A stretch of DNA of 64,000 nt from Bradyrhizobium sp. CSA112 (GTDB lineage: Bacteria; Pseudomonadota; Alphaproteobacteria; Rhizobiales; Xanthobacteraceae). Location: contig NZ_JAACFS010000010.1 in the NCBI RefSeq assembly GCF_029051645.1, forward strand, positions 124,001 through 188,000. The letters are read 5' to 3'. Below are positions 1-9,993 of the stretch, piece after piece. The notes below the pieces were generated by a model. That model worked only from the letters and a program-made list of their open reading frames with translations, did not search any database and was not told the origin of the DNA. Position 1 is the first letter of the stretch; each line of letters begins with the position of its first letter. The position numbers were made by a program, and so were the translations under genes.

Positions 1-55
1 CATCCGATGGCATGAGTATCCGCCGCCGCGAGCGCGGTGAAACTCCAGGGCTCGG

Positions 56-1045
56 CTACGCGCCGTTCTGGCCGACCGTTAGGGCCTGGTAGACCTCCCT
101 GCGGCCCCGTTCAGAATTCTGCGCCGTCGCGGTCACAGATTGTGAGAAGGCGTCCGCCGTCTCCGCATCGAGTCCGCGCGAGGACATCACCGTGTCTCCC
201 GCCGCAAGCGCGGTCGTGAAAGCGCTGACGAGCCCCTGAGAGGTTATCGGGTCGAACGACATTGCGGCGTCCCCGACAGCGATCCACCGGACACCGGCCG
301 CGGGTGACAGGCGGACCGAAGATGCATTGATGGATCGCCCTACCGAACGTCGCGATCGATCCTCGCCGCGGCGTACGCTCCAGGTCTCGAGGCGCCCGTC
401 GGGGCCGGAAACGCGGTAGGACCAATTGGGTCCGAGGCTCTCTACCTCGAGCCAGGTCGGCTCATCATCAGCATTGTTGGCGTGACTGTTTTCACTGCGT
501 ACGGCAACGAGTCGCTCCATGACGCGGCGCCTGGCACCCAGGCGGCGAGCCAGCACTGCGGGCCGTCCGGTTGCATCAACGGCCACGCCCGCCGCGAGGA
601 TCAAGTCGCCGGCGCAGGTCCTGATCGAGGCCCGAATCCTTTCGCCCTCGCATTGCGCAGCGACGACCCGGCCGCGCATAATGCGCACGCCGGCTTCACT
701 CGCTGCGGCCCGCAGCCGCACGTCAAATCGCGCCCTGTCTACGACATAGCCGGCGCTGCCGGGGCGACGAAGGAAATCGTCAAACTCTGGCGCCATGGCA
801 CCCCAGCGGCGGCGGATGCCAAGGCATGGGCGTACAACCTGCGGATCATGGAGGATATCGACGAGATCCAGCGCCTGTAGTACGAGACAGCCGCTCGGCG
901 GCAGGACCTCAAGCCGGTCGGTCGCGCAACTGCCGGGATCGACCAGCGTGACTTGGCGACCATGACGGGCCAGCAGTCTCGCTGCGATTGCTCCCGCCGG
1001 CCCGGCGCCGGCAACGAGCACGTCGGTTTCCTTGATATCGGCCAT
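56..1045 (-). CDS. lodB: LodB/GoxB-like FAD-dependent maturase
   Basis: The 329-residue protein starts with a Rossmann dinucleotide-binding motif (GAGPAG, residues 13-18) and has a second flavin-binding segment (VGDAAMSFDPITSQG) near residue 260, the layout of group A flavoprotein monooxygenases and tryptophan-halogenase-like enzymes. Its ATG lies 2 bp after the stop of the LodA-like gene. LodB-type flavoproteins are known to be needed for forming the cysteine-tryptophylquinone cofactor of their LodA partner, so the position supports that job here. It is somewhat short at the C-terminus for the family. A generic flavin oxidoreductase is the alternative, but the pairing makes the LodB role the better reading. 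Confidence 0.75.
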   Translation of the reverse strand: MADIKETDVLVAGAGPAGAIAARLLARHGRQVTLVDPGSCATDRLEVLPPSGCLVLQALDLVDILHDPQVVRPCLGIRRRWGAMAPEFDDFLRRPGSAGYVVDRARFDVRLRAAASEAGVRIMRGRVVAAQCEGERIRASIRTCAGDLILAAGVAVDATGRPAVLARRLGARRRVMERLVAVRSENSHANNADDEPTWLEVESLGPNWSYRVSGPDGRLETWSVRRGEDRSRRSVGRSINASSVRLSPAAGVRWIAVGDAAMSFDPITSQGLVSAFTTALAAGDTVMSSRGLDAETADAFSQSVTATAQNSERGRREVYQALTVGQNGA

Positions 1046-1047
1046 GA

Positions 1048-3021
1048 TCAGATCTCACCATGGCGGTAGCCCCGCTTCGGCGGTGTGCGAATTGAGGCTT
1101 GCGGCTCAAGCGGCGACGGCGAGCTGGAAGGCGCATCGAGCCGCTCTACAGCTTCCACCAACTTCCTTTTCAGATCGGAGCCGGCTGCTTCCGAGGTTCG
1201 GCCCTGCTCGTATCGGATGTCTGCAGGAAGGTGCGGCGGTGGAGTCTTTGTCGGGAGGACCATCCCAAGATCAGACCACTCGTCGACCGAATTTCTAATT
1301 CGATTGTAGAAATCAAATCCGCGCAGATCGCGAAGCCAGTCGACTCGCAACATGAAGTGTTTGTGCATTTGCGCGGTCAATTTGTCTTTAGCCGGATCGA
1401 GCAATTTGGACGGATCAAGTGCCGCCGCGCGCTCGAAATTTGCTTCAGACAGAACCTGGTCGGGATAGCGGGCTCCCCAAAAAGTCGGCATCGAAAGAAA
1501 GGTTGCCGGAAAATAAATGTCCGAGGAATTGCAGGAGACGCCATCCGTCTGCCAGGGCAGGCCAAGAAAACGAGTCAGCGCCCCAGCCGCAACGCCGTCG
1601 AACGGGCCGCCAGCGCCGATGCATTCGGCCGGCGTAAGGACCGGACCGTAATTCTGCTCGGCCGCCCCGTTCGTCGAGAGGACCTTCAGCCGATACGGGC
1701 GTTCCCACACTGAAGCGAGCCGCATCACCCAGGTCATCTCGATTCCGGGATGGAATGGTCCACCCATGCAGTGGTGCAGCGGCGCGCGCTCCAGGTGAGT
1801 AACCTGCTGGGCGGGAGTGAGGCTCGAGAAGCTGGGCGGCTGCGGCGGGCCGGACCAGGCGTTCTCGAAGTCTCCCGCGGCCCAACGCTGCAGATGCGCG
1901 AATTGTGTCGGCGTGACGGTAAGATGTGCAGTCGCGTGCGGCGATTCGCTAAAGAGTGTGTCGATCCCGTCACCATAGATTTGTGGCAGAACAGGCTCGT
2001 TCAGGGTTCCGGGCAGGTTGGGCTCCCGAAACAGCTTGAAAACGTCATGCCGCCATGTCGCCCCCGCTGAGGTCTTGTCGCGCATCCGTTCGATGACGGC
2101 GGGGTCGCGTGCATCGAGCGGCGATCCGTGGCCGTGAATGATGAAGAACCCGTGATTGACCCATTGGTGACCTGTGAGCCGATCGAAGATCGGCCAGATG
2201 TCTTCGGCAAAGCGGGTCGAGTCTGGTGCCTTGATCCATTTCAGCTTCTGGTAAGTCTCGCGCACGGCGTCGTCCATCGTCACCAGCGCGGTCAGGCCCG
2301 GCGCAAAGTTGGGTGGAGCCACGACGACATAGCCCGCCTCGGCTTCCATGGGTGGTCCGTCGTTGAAGGTGACGGTCGCTAGCACCGGACCATCGGAGAC
2401 ATCGTCGTGCCAGCCCACATTATTTGCGTGGGTGATGGGCTTTGCTCCAGTCTGAAATGATTTCGACTTGCCGCACCCGCCGAGGAACAGCAGCCGCCCC
2501 TCGGAATCGGTACGCAGTTCTCCGAGATAGACCGGCTTTCCCCAGAAGGCACCAGTGTCGAATTTGACAGCAGCGGCACTCGGTCCCGCGATCTCTTGCG
2601 GTGCGGGGACGATATCGAGGCTCTGGCGGCCGGCGGGAACAAAAAGGTCTCTGTTGCGGCGCTTGGCGGGTTTGCTCAATCCGTTCGGCAGGTCCATAGC
2701 CTCCTGGAAGTCGTACCAACCGGCCTTGAGATTGGCGATTGCGACGCTCCACGTGACCCTTCCGTTCTTGGCTGTGATTTCCTTGACACTTCCATCTTTC
2801 AGGTGCGCGTAGACCCGAAATCGGGCGGCTTGCCGCTTAATGCGGCCATCTTTCGTGCGAAAATCGGCGACAAATCGCGCAAGGCTTCCGTCCGGCAGCA
2901 TCGGTGGGCCGCCGATAACTTCAGGGCCTATGATGTAGTCATCGTCTCCGACCGCGTTCCCCACACGGGCAATCCCGATTGGAGGATACACCGAGAGTCT
3001 CTCTATCGATGCCGGGTCCAT
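1048..3021 (-). CDS. lodA: LodA/GoxA-family CTQ-dependent amino-acid oxidase
   Basis: This 657-residue protein begins MDPASIERLSVYPPIGIARV, the typical opening of the LodA/GoxA family (L-lysine epsilon-oxidase, glycine oxidase), which oxidises amines with release of H2O2 and ammonia. The region PWQTDGVSC and PTFWGARYP contains a Cys (about residue 497) and a Trp (about 515) that are candidates for the cysteine-tryptophylquinone pair; I could not align them to a reference. HHCMGGPFHPGIEMTW is another family-typical block. I chose the ATG at 3021, behind a GGGAGG ribosome site; the frame stays open to 3075. It forms a two-gene operon with the LodB-like gene. Substrate is not predictable by eye. 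Confidence 0.8.
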   Translation of the reverse strand: MDPASIERLSVYPPIGIARVGNAVGDDDYIIGPEVIGGPPMLPDGSLARFVADFRTKDGRIKRQAARFRVYAHLKDGSVKEITAKNGRVTWSVAIANLKAGWYDFQEAMDLPNGLSKPAKRRNRDLFVPAGRQSLDIVPAPQEIAGPSAAAVKFDTGAFWGKPVYLGELRTDSEGRLLFLGGCGKSKSFQTGAKPITHANNVGWHDDVSDGPVLATVTFNDGPPMEAEAGYVVVAPPNFAPGLTALVTMDDAVRETYQKLKWIKAPDSTRFAEDIWPIFDRLTGHQWVNHGFFIIHGHGSPLDARDPAVIERMRDKTSAGATWRHDVFKLFREPNLPGTLNEPVLPQIYGDGIDTLFSESPHATAHLTVTPTQFAHLQRWAAGDFENAWSGPPQPPSFSSLTPAQQVTHLERAPLHHCMGGPFHPGIEMTWVMRLASVWERPYRLKVLSTNGAAEQNYGPVLTPAECIGAGGPFDGVAAGALTRFLGLPWQTDGVSCNSSDIYFPATFLSMPTFWGARYPDQVLSEANFERAAALDPSKLLDPAKDKLTAQMHKHFMLRVDWLRDLRGFDFYNRIRNSVDEWSDLGMVLPTKTPPPHLPADIRYEQGRTSEAAGSDLKRKLVEAVERLDAPSSSPSPLEPQASIRTPPKRGYRHGEI

Positions 3022-3403
3022 CACGTCCTCCCGCTTGTGTAATGCCTCACGCGGTGTGCCGTCCGGGGGGCCCACCTTGGTCTTTGGCGCGGACGTCTCA
3101 TGTTTGCTGTCCGGCCGTCATGTCAGAACAAGAGGATAGTCGTCTTCGCGTGCCGACCGTTCAAACTAAGAGAATGAAGGAGACGCCGGCCGCTGGCACC
3201 AACACCACCCATTCAAAATGGCCGCGATCCGGCACGCCCCCCTGGCAGCTAGGATGCAAGGCTACCTTGGCTATCTATCGACGCGAAAGGGGGGCGATGT
3301 CGGTTATTGGCAGATTTTGTTGTAAAAGTCGGCTGCTACCGGTGGGCGGTCGGCCACGTCATTAAGAACAGCTGGCTTTGATCTGCCGGTCGCCTCTACG
3401 CAA
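3022..3403. other. Non-coding gap upstream of the lodAB-like operon
   Basis: About 380 bp with no convincing reading frame. It should hold the promoter of the lodAB-like operon and the boundary to the transposase remnant. I see no dispersed repeat, tRNA or clear terminator here. Confidence 0.4.
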
Positions 3404-3965
3404 CTACGCAGGTCCCCAGCGGTGGCGGCGTGCGGCCAGCGAGGCGAGCCGTCGCAGGATTTGATCGATAGCGGCCAGAACTCATCCTGGGCGCTTCATG
3501 GACCGCGTAGTCGAAGCCGACCGAGCTTCAGGACACGCTTCAGGTGTGCGAACCGCATCTCAATCTTCTTGCGCTCGCGGCGTGACTGCTCGAAGGCTTC
3601 AGTGTCCGCAGGCGAGCAGGCAACGTCTCGGGCGCGTTCGTGGATGTCGCGCGGGATCTGGCGCGATGGGTCCTTCGGACAGCACTGGGGTTTGAGCGGT
3701 ACGTAGCAGTCGAGCTTGCTGGCGCGATACAGAAGCGGCCTGCCTTCGTGCACGCGGAAGTCGCCACGCGAGAACGTGCCGTCGTCACTCTTCGATTTAA
3801 GGAATACAGGAATATGTGGCGAGATATCCTTCTCAGCGAATGAAGAGGAGGACTCGATGTCAACGATAACGCCGAACTTTACGTCGATAGGATAGTTGTC
3901 GCAATAAGCGAAGAATGCCGATCCCTTTGTGAGCGCCGGTCCGTGGAGCGGTCGCGTGGATGGTC
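3404..3965 (-). pseudogene. Decayed IS1182-like transposase (C-terminal part)
   Basis: Read leftwards from about 3965, the frame encodes a recognisable DDE transposase tail: DNYPIDVKFGVIVDIE, then KDISPHIPVFLKS, SDDGTFSRGDF, YRASKLDCY, CCPKDPSRQIPRDIHERARD and RRERKKIEMRFAHLKRVLKL ending RLRLRGP. Between VIVDIE and KDISPHIP a block normally present in the family seems to be deleted. At 3496 a TGA replaces the usual Arg codon after RGP, and about 20 bases further on one base is missing, after which the usual ending (LAAIxQxLRRLASL) continues in another frame to a TAG at 3404. Start, N-terminal DDE part and terminal inverted repeats are not found, so this is an old inactive remnant at the left edge of the defence island. 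Confidence 0.8.
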
Positions 3966-4570
3966 GTTAAGAAGCGAGGATTGTGGGTTAAGTATAACGG
4001 CGGCTTATGTCTGCATATTGCTCGCTGCACTTGCTTCCGCGTAACGTCTCATAGTTAGCGCCGCTTCGCTTCCCGTTGCTTCTGCGCGACGGAAAATAGA
4101 GCCACCTAGCACATCTGCTACTAGGCCCCTGGTAGACATCTCAGACACGCACACTGACGACCGCTTTCGGAGCAAAAGCGGACGTCGACTATCGCACGAT
4201 TGCGGTCGCCCTCACTTCCGATCGCTCCCCCGGTGCTCCCCTAAACAAATTCAAAGGCCAGTTTGGACCGTAATTCAACGACTATCCGTAGGCGGACTTA
4301 ACCTTGAGAGGGTTGAGTTCTTTCACAAGAGTTCGCCAGAGCCCGCCCGAGATTGCGAACGCGAGGAGAACAGGAAGTCATCATTAGAAGTCATCATTAT
4401 TCGTCCATCAGATGTTATGGAAGAAGCCGGCCAATGACCGACTAGAGCTTGTGGTGGCGACTGCGACGACTTTGCGGTGGTCGCCTCGAAGTTTGCGAAG
4501 CGGCGGATGTTCGCCGCTGCCTTGGACGGGTGAGCCTGGAGTTGCGGCTATGAGCTTACGTGCGGAGGGG
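3966..4570. other. Gene-free stretch between IS remnant and zorD
   Basis: About 600 bp without a supported gene. An 11-base direct duplication (aagtcatcatt) lies near 4376-4395. Short open frames here have no family resemblance. The stretch lies 3' of the zorABCD operon and could be degenerate mobile DNA. I see no clear att-type repeat or terminator. Confidence 0.4.
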
Positions 4571-7483
4571 TTAGATCTTCTGGTTAACGGTAGCCTGAAA
4601 AAGTTCGTTCCGATCCGCTTCCGTCGCACTAGGGGGCAAGAGCGCGTCTCTCATCAAGCGTCGCTTCCGCTCCAAGAGCGAATGCAAATTTTGATCGAAC
4701 GATGCATTTCCTCGCGGCAACAAAGAGATAGGAATGTGAACCTCCACATCGCGCGTCTGACCAATACGCACCACTCGACCGGTGCATTGGTCTTCTACCG
4801 CTGGATTCCACCACCGAGACAAGTGAATTACGTGATTGGCGTGGGTAAGCGTCAGCCCTACCCCACCGGCACGGGGCGAAAGGATCATCGCGTCGAACAC
4901 TTCCGGGCCAACCTGGAAACGATCAACTCGCGCCTGGCGAGTGACACCAGCGACACTGCCGTTGATAATCATCGGCGGAGCAGCCATGCCATATCGCCGC
5001 TGGATAATCCCCGCTATACGGGCCTGTAGATCTAGGTCGTCCAAAAACACCAATGCCCGCTCACGACGCGAAGCAATAGAATCGAGCGCATCAAATGCAA
5101 TTTGCATTCTTGCGGAAGCAGCGATGAAGTCGCTATCCGACATCAGCGAATTTCCACCCGGATGAAGCGATATGGCCCTCATACGCTGAAGTATCTCTAG
5201 AACCGCTCCGGGTTTGTTGATTTTGCGCGCATCTTCGATAGTCGCTTCGTATTGAGCCAATTGCGCGCCTGACATGACTGCTTCGGACACACGTTGCACC
5301 GGTCGCGGCAAATCGGGAAGCTTATCTTCCTTGAGACGACGCAGCAAAAGGGGCGCCCTGCCGCCATGCCAAACATCAAGAAATGATTTTAAGAGACGGA
5401 GGCGCTCTAGATCAGGATCCTTCTCATACGACGCACTAAAGGTTTTCAGGTCACCTAGGCACGCTGGATGAACAGCGTCAGTAATGCACCAGAGATCGGC
5501 CAAACGATTCTCAACTGGTGTCCCAGTCATGGCAAGCCGAAACTCTGCGTTCATAGCCTTCGCAGCGTCGGTGACTCGAACTCCGGGCGTTTTGATCTTT
5601 TGAGCTTCATCTAATAGCAAGGCTGAAAATCGCACTTGGCCGAAATCGCGATCGTAATCTCGCAGTGTTTCATAGGTTGTGAGCACCCAATCAGTTTTTC
5701 GAAGTGCTTCAACATCGACACCAGGACGCCCGTCAGATGAAACCTTGCGGATACCCGCAAGCGCTCGTCCGTAGGCCTGAACACAATGACCGAGACCCGG
5801 CGCCGAGAGGTGACGATCGTGTTCCGCTCGCCAGTTCTCGAGAAGACCCGTAGGCGCTACGACAAGTATCGGCGCACGCTCGATGGCACCCGATGCCATC
5901 CCATCACGCAACCAGGCGAGAAACGCTAGACTCTGAAAGGTTTTTCCAAGGCCCATGTCGTCCGCGAGAAGAACTCCCGGGCGACCCGAGGCCCACGCCT
6001 TCTGAAGCCAGTCAAGGCCTTCAACTTGGTGATGCTTAAGTCGTGAGGCAAGGCCAGACGGCAATCCGAGAGGGGGAGAAGACCTTTTTGCAAAATTACC
6101 TTCAACCTGGATCTCTTGCTCGTTCGGCTTGATAACCAGAGCTTTTTTGTCGGGACTTGGCTTGGCAGCCTTTCCCGAACGTGAGGTAACATCATTCGAT
6201 TGATCAGGCGACGATCGGGCCCTCTTTAGAGCTTCCAGCGATGCAAGCGCTTCGTAGGAAGCCGGGACGTCGATCGTTCGTCCCTCAATATCTATCGATA
6301 CATTTTTTTGATCCGCACCGATCGCATTCTCGATACGCGTCTTGAGCTGATCCGCTTGGTCATCCGATAGAGGAATAGTCTCTGCGCCGATAATTATCCC
6401 GGCTGCGTTTTCTGGTGCGCTCGGCCGTTCTGTATCTCCGATGCGATCGATTTCAGGACCAAACCAGCTGGTTGTTCCTAACTTTATCCAAGGAAGAACA
6501 CGAGGCTGCCAAAGCCCCAGTCCAATAACCCGTTCCGAATAGTTTGAGGTCTCGCGGAACACTGACTCAACAACCGTCTCGTCAGTTTCCTCTCCCAATG
6601 CCTCCCGCAAAAATGCCCTAGGAGACGCTAGAAGGGCTCGTTTTGTCGCGATTGGCGAAGATTGGACTCTCCGGACTTCCGCAAGCGCCTTCCGCAGCGG
6701 TGGGGAGAGAACAAGGTATTTGCCGTTACCGAGCGCGTAAACCGCTCGAGCTGTCCCAAAACGATTGAATTGATCTCGGCCAAAAGCAACTTGCTCGTCA
6801 GTCGACAAAAGCAGATCTTCGGGATTTCCACCCGCTCGATGAAGGATGGGCTCAAGCTTAGCGTCGTTTCCACTGCCTACCAAATCCAATGAAAATGCGT
6901 CTGCGACCGCGATGGTTATTTCGCCGATAAGTCCAGTCGTCTCGACTGAAGCCGATGAAATAGCAGCGGGAAGGACCTCGCGTAGCGAGGCGATCGCCTT
7001 AAGGCGCTCTCCCAAATCGTCATCAGCGAGCACATTCAGCCGATCTACCCCTTCAGCAATCTCAAATAGCGCATCGGGTAGACGCTGCCACTCATTGCCG
7101 ACCCGTAGCCAAGCACCCGTTCGTTTGGCGCCTACTATTGGCTGCCGACCTCCACGCCGCCAATTTAGCTTGATACGAAAATCCGGACGAGCAATTATTC
7201 CTGTCATTTCGAGGTGAGCAACCACATCAGAAATCGGCGGCAGCCCTAGACTCTTGGCTTCGCTAACCGACAGAGATGAAACCGCTCGATGCTCAATAAA
7301 AACTGTGTCATCTTCCGATATCGCAGCGCCAGCAGCAATGAGACGCTGAGCGAGGTCGACGCCAGGCAGTAGAGACGATGGTGCTTCGATCGACCATGAA
7401 TCCGCGGGAAGAATACCGCGAGGACTGCCCATGCGGAGTTCAGTCGCTTCGGGTGTCACCTGATACTCGAAACGACAGCTCAT
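4571..7483 (-). CDS. zorD: ZorD, SNF2-family helicase of Zorya type I
   Basis: The 970-residue protein has a long unassigned N-terminal half (1-480) followed by an SNF2 helicase core: LLADDMGLGKT (Walker A, Lys514), LLLDEAQK (625-628), MTGTPVENR (652-), and the C-terminal lobe with SPRAGGVGLTLTHANHVIHL and QCTGRVVRIGQ, which carries the arginine finger. ZorD is the effector helicase/nuclease component of type I Zorya, thought to process phage DNA once the ZorAB motor signals infection. Its ATG overlaps the zorC stop by 4 bp, indicating translational coupling. It is the last gene of the operon. All key helicase motifs are intact. Confidence 0.92.
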   Translation of the reverse strand: MSCRFEYQVTPEATELRMGSPRGILPADSWSIEAPSSLLPGVDLAQRLIAAGAAISEDDTVFIEHRAVSSLSVSEAKSLGLPPISDVVAHLEMTGIIARPDFRIKLNWRRGGRQPIVGAKRTGAWLRVGNEWQRLPDALFEIAEGVDRLNVLADDDLGERLKAIASLREVLPAAISSASVETTGLIGEITIAVADAFSLDLVGSGNDAKLEPILHRAGGNPEDLLLSTDEQVAFGRDQFNRFGTARAVYALGNGKYLVLSPPLRKALAEVRRVQSSPIATKRALLASPRAFLREALGEETDETVVESVFRETSNYSERVIGLGLWQPRVLPWIKLGTTSWFGPEIDRIGDTERPSAPENAAGIIIGAETIPLSDDQADQLKTRIENAIGADQKNVSIDIEGRTIDVPASYEALASLEALKRARSSPDQSNDVTSRSGKAAKPSPDKKALVIKPNEQEIQVEGNFAKRSSPPLGLPSGLASRLKHHQVEGLDWLQKAWASGRPGVLLADDMGLGKTFQSLAFLAWLRDGMASGAIERAPILVVAPTGLLENWRAEHDRHLSAPGLGHCVQAYGRALAGIRKVSSDGRPGVDVEALRKTDWVLTTYETLRDYDRDFGQVRFSALLLDEAQKIKTPGVRVTDAAKAMNAEFRLAMTGTPVENRLADLWCITDAVHPACLGDLKTFSASYEKDPDLERLRLLKSFLDVWHGGRAPLLLRRLKEDKLPDLPRPVQRVSEAVMSGAQLAQYEATIEDARKINKPGAVLEILQRMRAISLHPGGNSLMSDSDFIAASARMQIAFDALDSIASRRERALVFLDDLDLQARIAGIIQRRYGMAAPPMIINGSVAGVTRQARVDRFQVGPEVFDAMILSPRAGGVGLTLTHANHVIHLSRWWNPAVEDQCTGRVVRIGQTRDVEVHIPISLLPRGNASFDQNLHSLLERKRRLMRDALLPPSATEADRNELFQATVNQKI

Positions 7484-8922
7484 CGAGGCCGCCAGTCCGC
7501 AGGGGAAAGCACTATCTGCGTTCGTCGCGCAAGCAGTTCAGCGGCGCTCGCCTGCCATAGATTGCGGTCAGAGCCTATGTGACTGAGACCCATTCCATCA
7601 GTCGAACCGTTCGATCTAAACCTAGCGCTAGGCGGGAAAGGAAGGCCCTTTCCCGTCAATTCGGTGCGTGTGTATCTCGCATTGCCAAGACGGGGTGCGT
7701 TCGACCAATCAGCCGGCCAAGCGCGCAGTTTCCCGTTATGACTCCACTCGCAAAATACTAGATTTTTCACCCGCAGGAGCAATACGGCTTGATCACCACT
7801 CGCTCCATCAAGGCGAGCATATGCTCCTTTCAGATCTTCGACTGCACGGGCGGAGGCGTGAACCCGATTTCCCAACGCAAGCCATGCCTCGACGGTCGCG
7901 TCTTTCTCCAGGCACGCGGACCAAAACGCCTCTCGATATCGCCAATGAGTATCCAATGCGTGGTCAGATATGAGGCTAAAGAATGCCCTCAGTGACGCTC
8001 GAGTTAACCACCGGCGCATCAGATTGATCGCTGGCTCGCCTGCCTCCTGCCAGCGTTGCGGCTTCAAACGAGGATCATCGAGATGTTCTAGTAGGAAGTT
8101 TTGGATCTGAAAGCGAATTGATTCCTCTGGTTCATTTCCTGCCTCTAGCCATGGCCGCAACAATCCCCGCGCCATTTGACCGCGAGATTTTGGCTCCGCA
8201 AAGCGAAGGGCCCCTTTTGGCGCGAGAAACGCTAAGGTACGCTTCAGAGATCGATCAGCATCCGATCCCGTCAGAAAGCCTGAAGCCTTCATAACGATCT
8301 CTTGCTGCACCGTGCGCATATAGTTGCCGGCTGCGCGCAACGGATCGTGAAAACCGGCGGCGGATAATTCTGCATCGAGCGCTTCTGAACTCACAATTAG
8401 CCGGCTAGCAAGTTTTTGTGGTCCCTCATCGGCATTGAATATCTCGAATCTTCGATCGGTGGCTCGCCAAAACTCCAAGCGTGGATTTGGCCGCAAAATC
8501 AAAAGCTGTCGTATCGCCATTCCTGTGCGCTTAATAGTAGGATTGTCACGCGAGAACGCCCTTAGCCACGCTTCAATCAGAGCGCGCGCGGTCGCATTCG
8601 ACTTGTAGGCTTGCGCCCAGACTGCTTGTAGCAGGCCGGGAAGATCTGCAAGAGGCTGCTTCTCGGTCCAAAGGAGCCACACCGAAGTGCGCAAATCACT
8701 CTGTAGATAGTGACCCGCACCTGCGGAGGAGGAGGATTTGATAAGGCGATTACGAACGACGTCCAAAATCGCATCCGCTGGCAGCGAGATTGCGGAATCA
8801 GACGCGTTCAGTGCATCAACCGCTTTTGCGCTCTCCGATTTTACCGGAAGCCTCGAAGAGGCCCGTGGAAGGAGCTTTGCGAACGCGTTCAATCGATCGA
8901 TTGCCTGCAAGGCGTGTGTCAT
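7480..8922 (-). CDS. zorC: ZorC, EH-signature protein of Zorya type I
   Basis: A 480-residue soluble protein with no enzymatic motif I recognise. The C-terminal third holds an EH-signature-like stretch (VLLLRVKNLVFCEWSHNGK, with conserved Glu and His), and the length and place between zorB and zorD fit ZorC. ZorC is proposed to work with ZorD in DNA binding or recruitment near the ZorAB complex. The gene overlaps zorB by 4 bp at its start and zorD by 4 bp at its end. The identification leans on context plus the EH motif; primary sequence conservation in ZorC is low. Confidence 0.85.
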   Translation of the reverse strand: MTHALQAIDRLNAFAKLLPRASSRLPVKSESAKAVDALNASDSAISLPADAILDVVRNRLIKSSSSAGAGHYLQSDLRTSVWLLWTEKQPLADLPGLLQAVWAQAYKSNATARALIEAWLRAFSRDNPTIKRTGMAIRQLLILRPNPRLEFWRATDRRFEIFNADEGPQKLASRLIVSSEALDAELSAAGFHDPLRAAGNYMRTVQQEIVMKASGFLTGSDADRSLKRTLAFLAPKGALRFAEPKSRGQMARGLLRPWLEAGNEPEESIRFQIQNFLLEHLDDPRLKPQRWQEAGEPAINLMRRWLTRASLRAFFSLISDHALDTHWRYREAFWSACLEKDATVEAWLALGNRVHASARAVEDLKGAYARLDGASGDQAVLLLRVKNLVFCEWSHNGKLRAWPADWSNAPRLGNARYTRTELTGKGLPFPPSARFRSNGSTDGMGLSHIGSDRNLWQASAAELLARRTQIVLSPADWRPR

Positions 8923-9938
8923 TGGCCATTGCCCAACGCATGTTGGATCTGTTCACGTAACCGCATCAATTCGTCAGATGTGCGGGAAGAAAGAACGAAT
9001 CGAAGATCGATGCGACGATTTTTTTTAAAGTCGGCCTGCGAGGATCCCAAAGCATCGGGCAGCGGGCGGCGTTGCCCATAGCCCGAAAAACCCAACAGAG
9101 GCTGTTGGTCAGAATTTCGTAGTGTATCCAGGGCTGGCTGGGCCTGTCTAAGCTCCTTGAAGACATTCAGCGCTCTGTCCGTCGACAACCTATCGTTTCG
9201 GAGTTCGGAGTCTTTCGCAACAATGAATCGAGCCGGCGACGGCGGCACCGGCTGAGCGGGGAGCGTGCCCCCGGTTGGGGCTGGGGTAGCGGATGGGGCA
9301 ACAGTGCTTTTGTACGCCTGTCGATCCGTGTGCCCTTCCACCAAGACAGTTTCTAGGATTGGCGCTACGGTGCCGCATACGGAGGCATCTCCTCCATGGA
9401 CGTAGCAAGGTAGGGTGCTTGCCATTACCGCGGCGAGCGTTTGCAACTTCGAGAAGTTTTCCTTTCCGATTGTTGAATCTCCTGTCTTAAAAAGGAGGTC
9501 TTCGGGAAGGCGGAGAATGCCAGATGTCGGATCAATCGAAACCGAAACTCCTCTATTACTAAGGGACTGCTGCAATGAGATCAGCAGTTGACCGCGTGCG
9601 GTCTCGCGATCCCTTATGTCTTTCTCCAATTGAGCAACAGCAGCGAACAACAGCGTTCTGAATCGATCATTTTCGGCTTTGCTCGCTTCCGCGCGCGCCG
9701 CCTCCCGATGGGCGATCAATTTAGCTTCCGTGGCGAGTTCCTCGGCCACTGCGGCGCGTTTTTGCGCCTCAATTAAGTCCGCTAACTTAGCCTTTTGTTC
9801 TTGTTCAGCATCTCGGAAGTTTAATGCAAAGACCGTTAGCAAGAGCAGGAAGATAAAAAGGATGCCGACCATCATGTCGCTGACAGACGCGAAATAGCCC
9901 TCTCCGCCGCCTTCCTCGGCTATATCCATCACTGCCAC
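8919..9938 (-). CDS. zorB: ZorB, MotB/OmpA-like stator subunit
   Basis: The 339-residue protein has a short N-terminal cytosolic piece, one membrane helix (about 21-40; SDMMVGILFIFLLLLTVFAL) with an Asp at residue 21 where MotB-type proteins carry the proton-binding Asp, a periplasmic coiled coil (about 42-115), and an OmpA-like peptidoglycan-binding domain (VLVEGHTDRQ near 195, NDRLSTDRALNVF near 250, NRRIDLRF near 310). With ZorA it should form an inner-membrane ion-driven motor anchored to the cell wall. There is a Pro/Thr-rich insertion around residues 210-235 inside the OmpA domain. It follows zorA by 55 bp and overlaps zorC by 4 bp. Confidence 0.93.
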   Translation of the reverse strand: MAVMDIAEEGGGEGYFASVSDMMVGILFIFLLLLTVFALNFRDAEQEQKAKLADLIEAQKRAAVAEELATEAKLIAHREAARAEASKAENDRFRTLLFAAVAQLEKDIRDRETARGQLLISLQQSLSNRGVSVSIDPTSGILRLPEDLLFKTGDSTIGKENFSKLQTLAAVMASTLPCYVHGGDASVCGTVAPILETVLVEGHTDRQAYKSTVAPSATPAPTGGTLPAQPVPPSPARFIVAKDSELRNDRLSTDRALNVFKELRQAQPALDTLRNSDQQPLLGFSGYGQRRPLPDALGSSQADFKKNRRIDLRFVLSSRTSDELMRLREQIQHALGNGQ

Positions 9939-9993
9939 TTGAATGCTCCGAAATTTGCCACTCGACCATCAATCACGGCCGGACCGAGCATAA

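Noticed and set aside
1..45. Minus-strand SFTALAAADTHA resembling the LodB-type SAFTTALAAGDTV
   Set aside because: Too short and cut by the window edge; cannot tell a gene fragment from chance.
4375..4396. 11-bp direct duplication (aagtcatcatt) as an attachment site
   Set aside because: Too short and adjacent to itself; no match seen at the right boundary.
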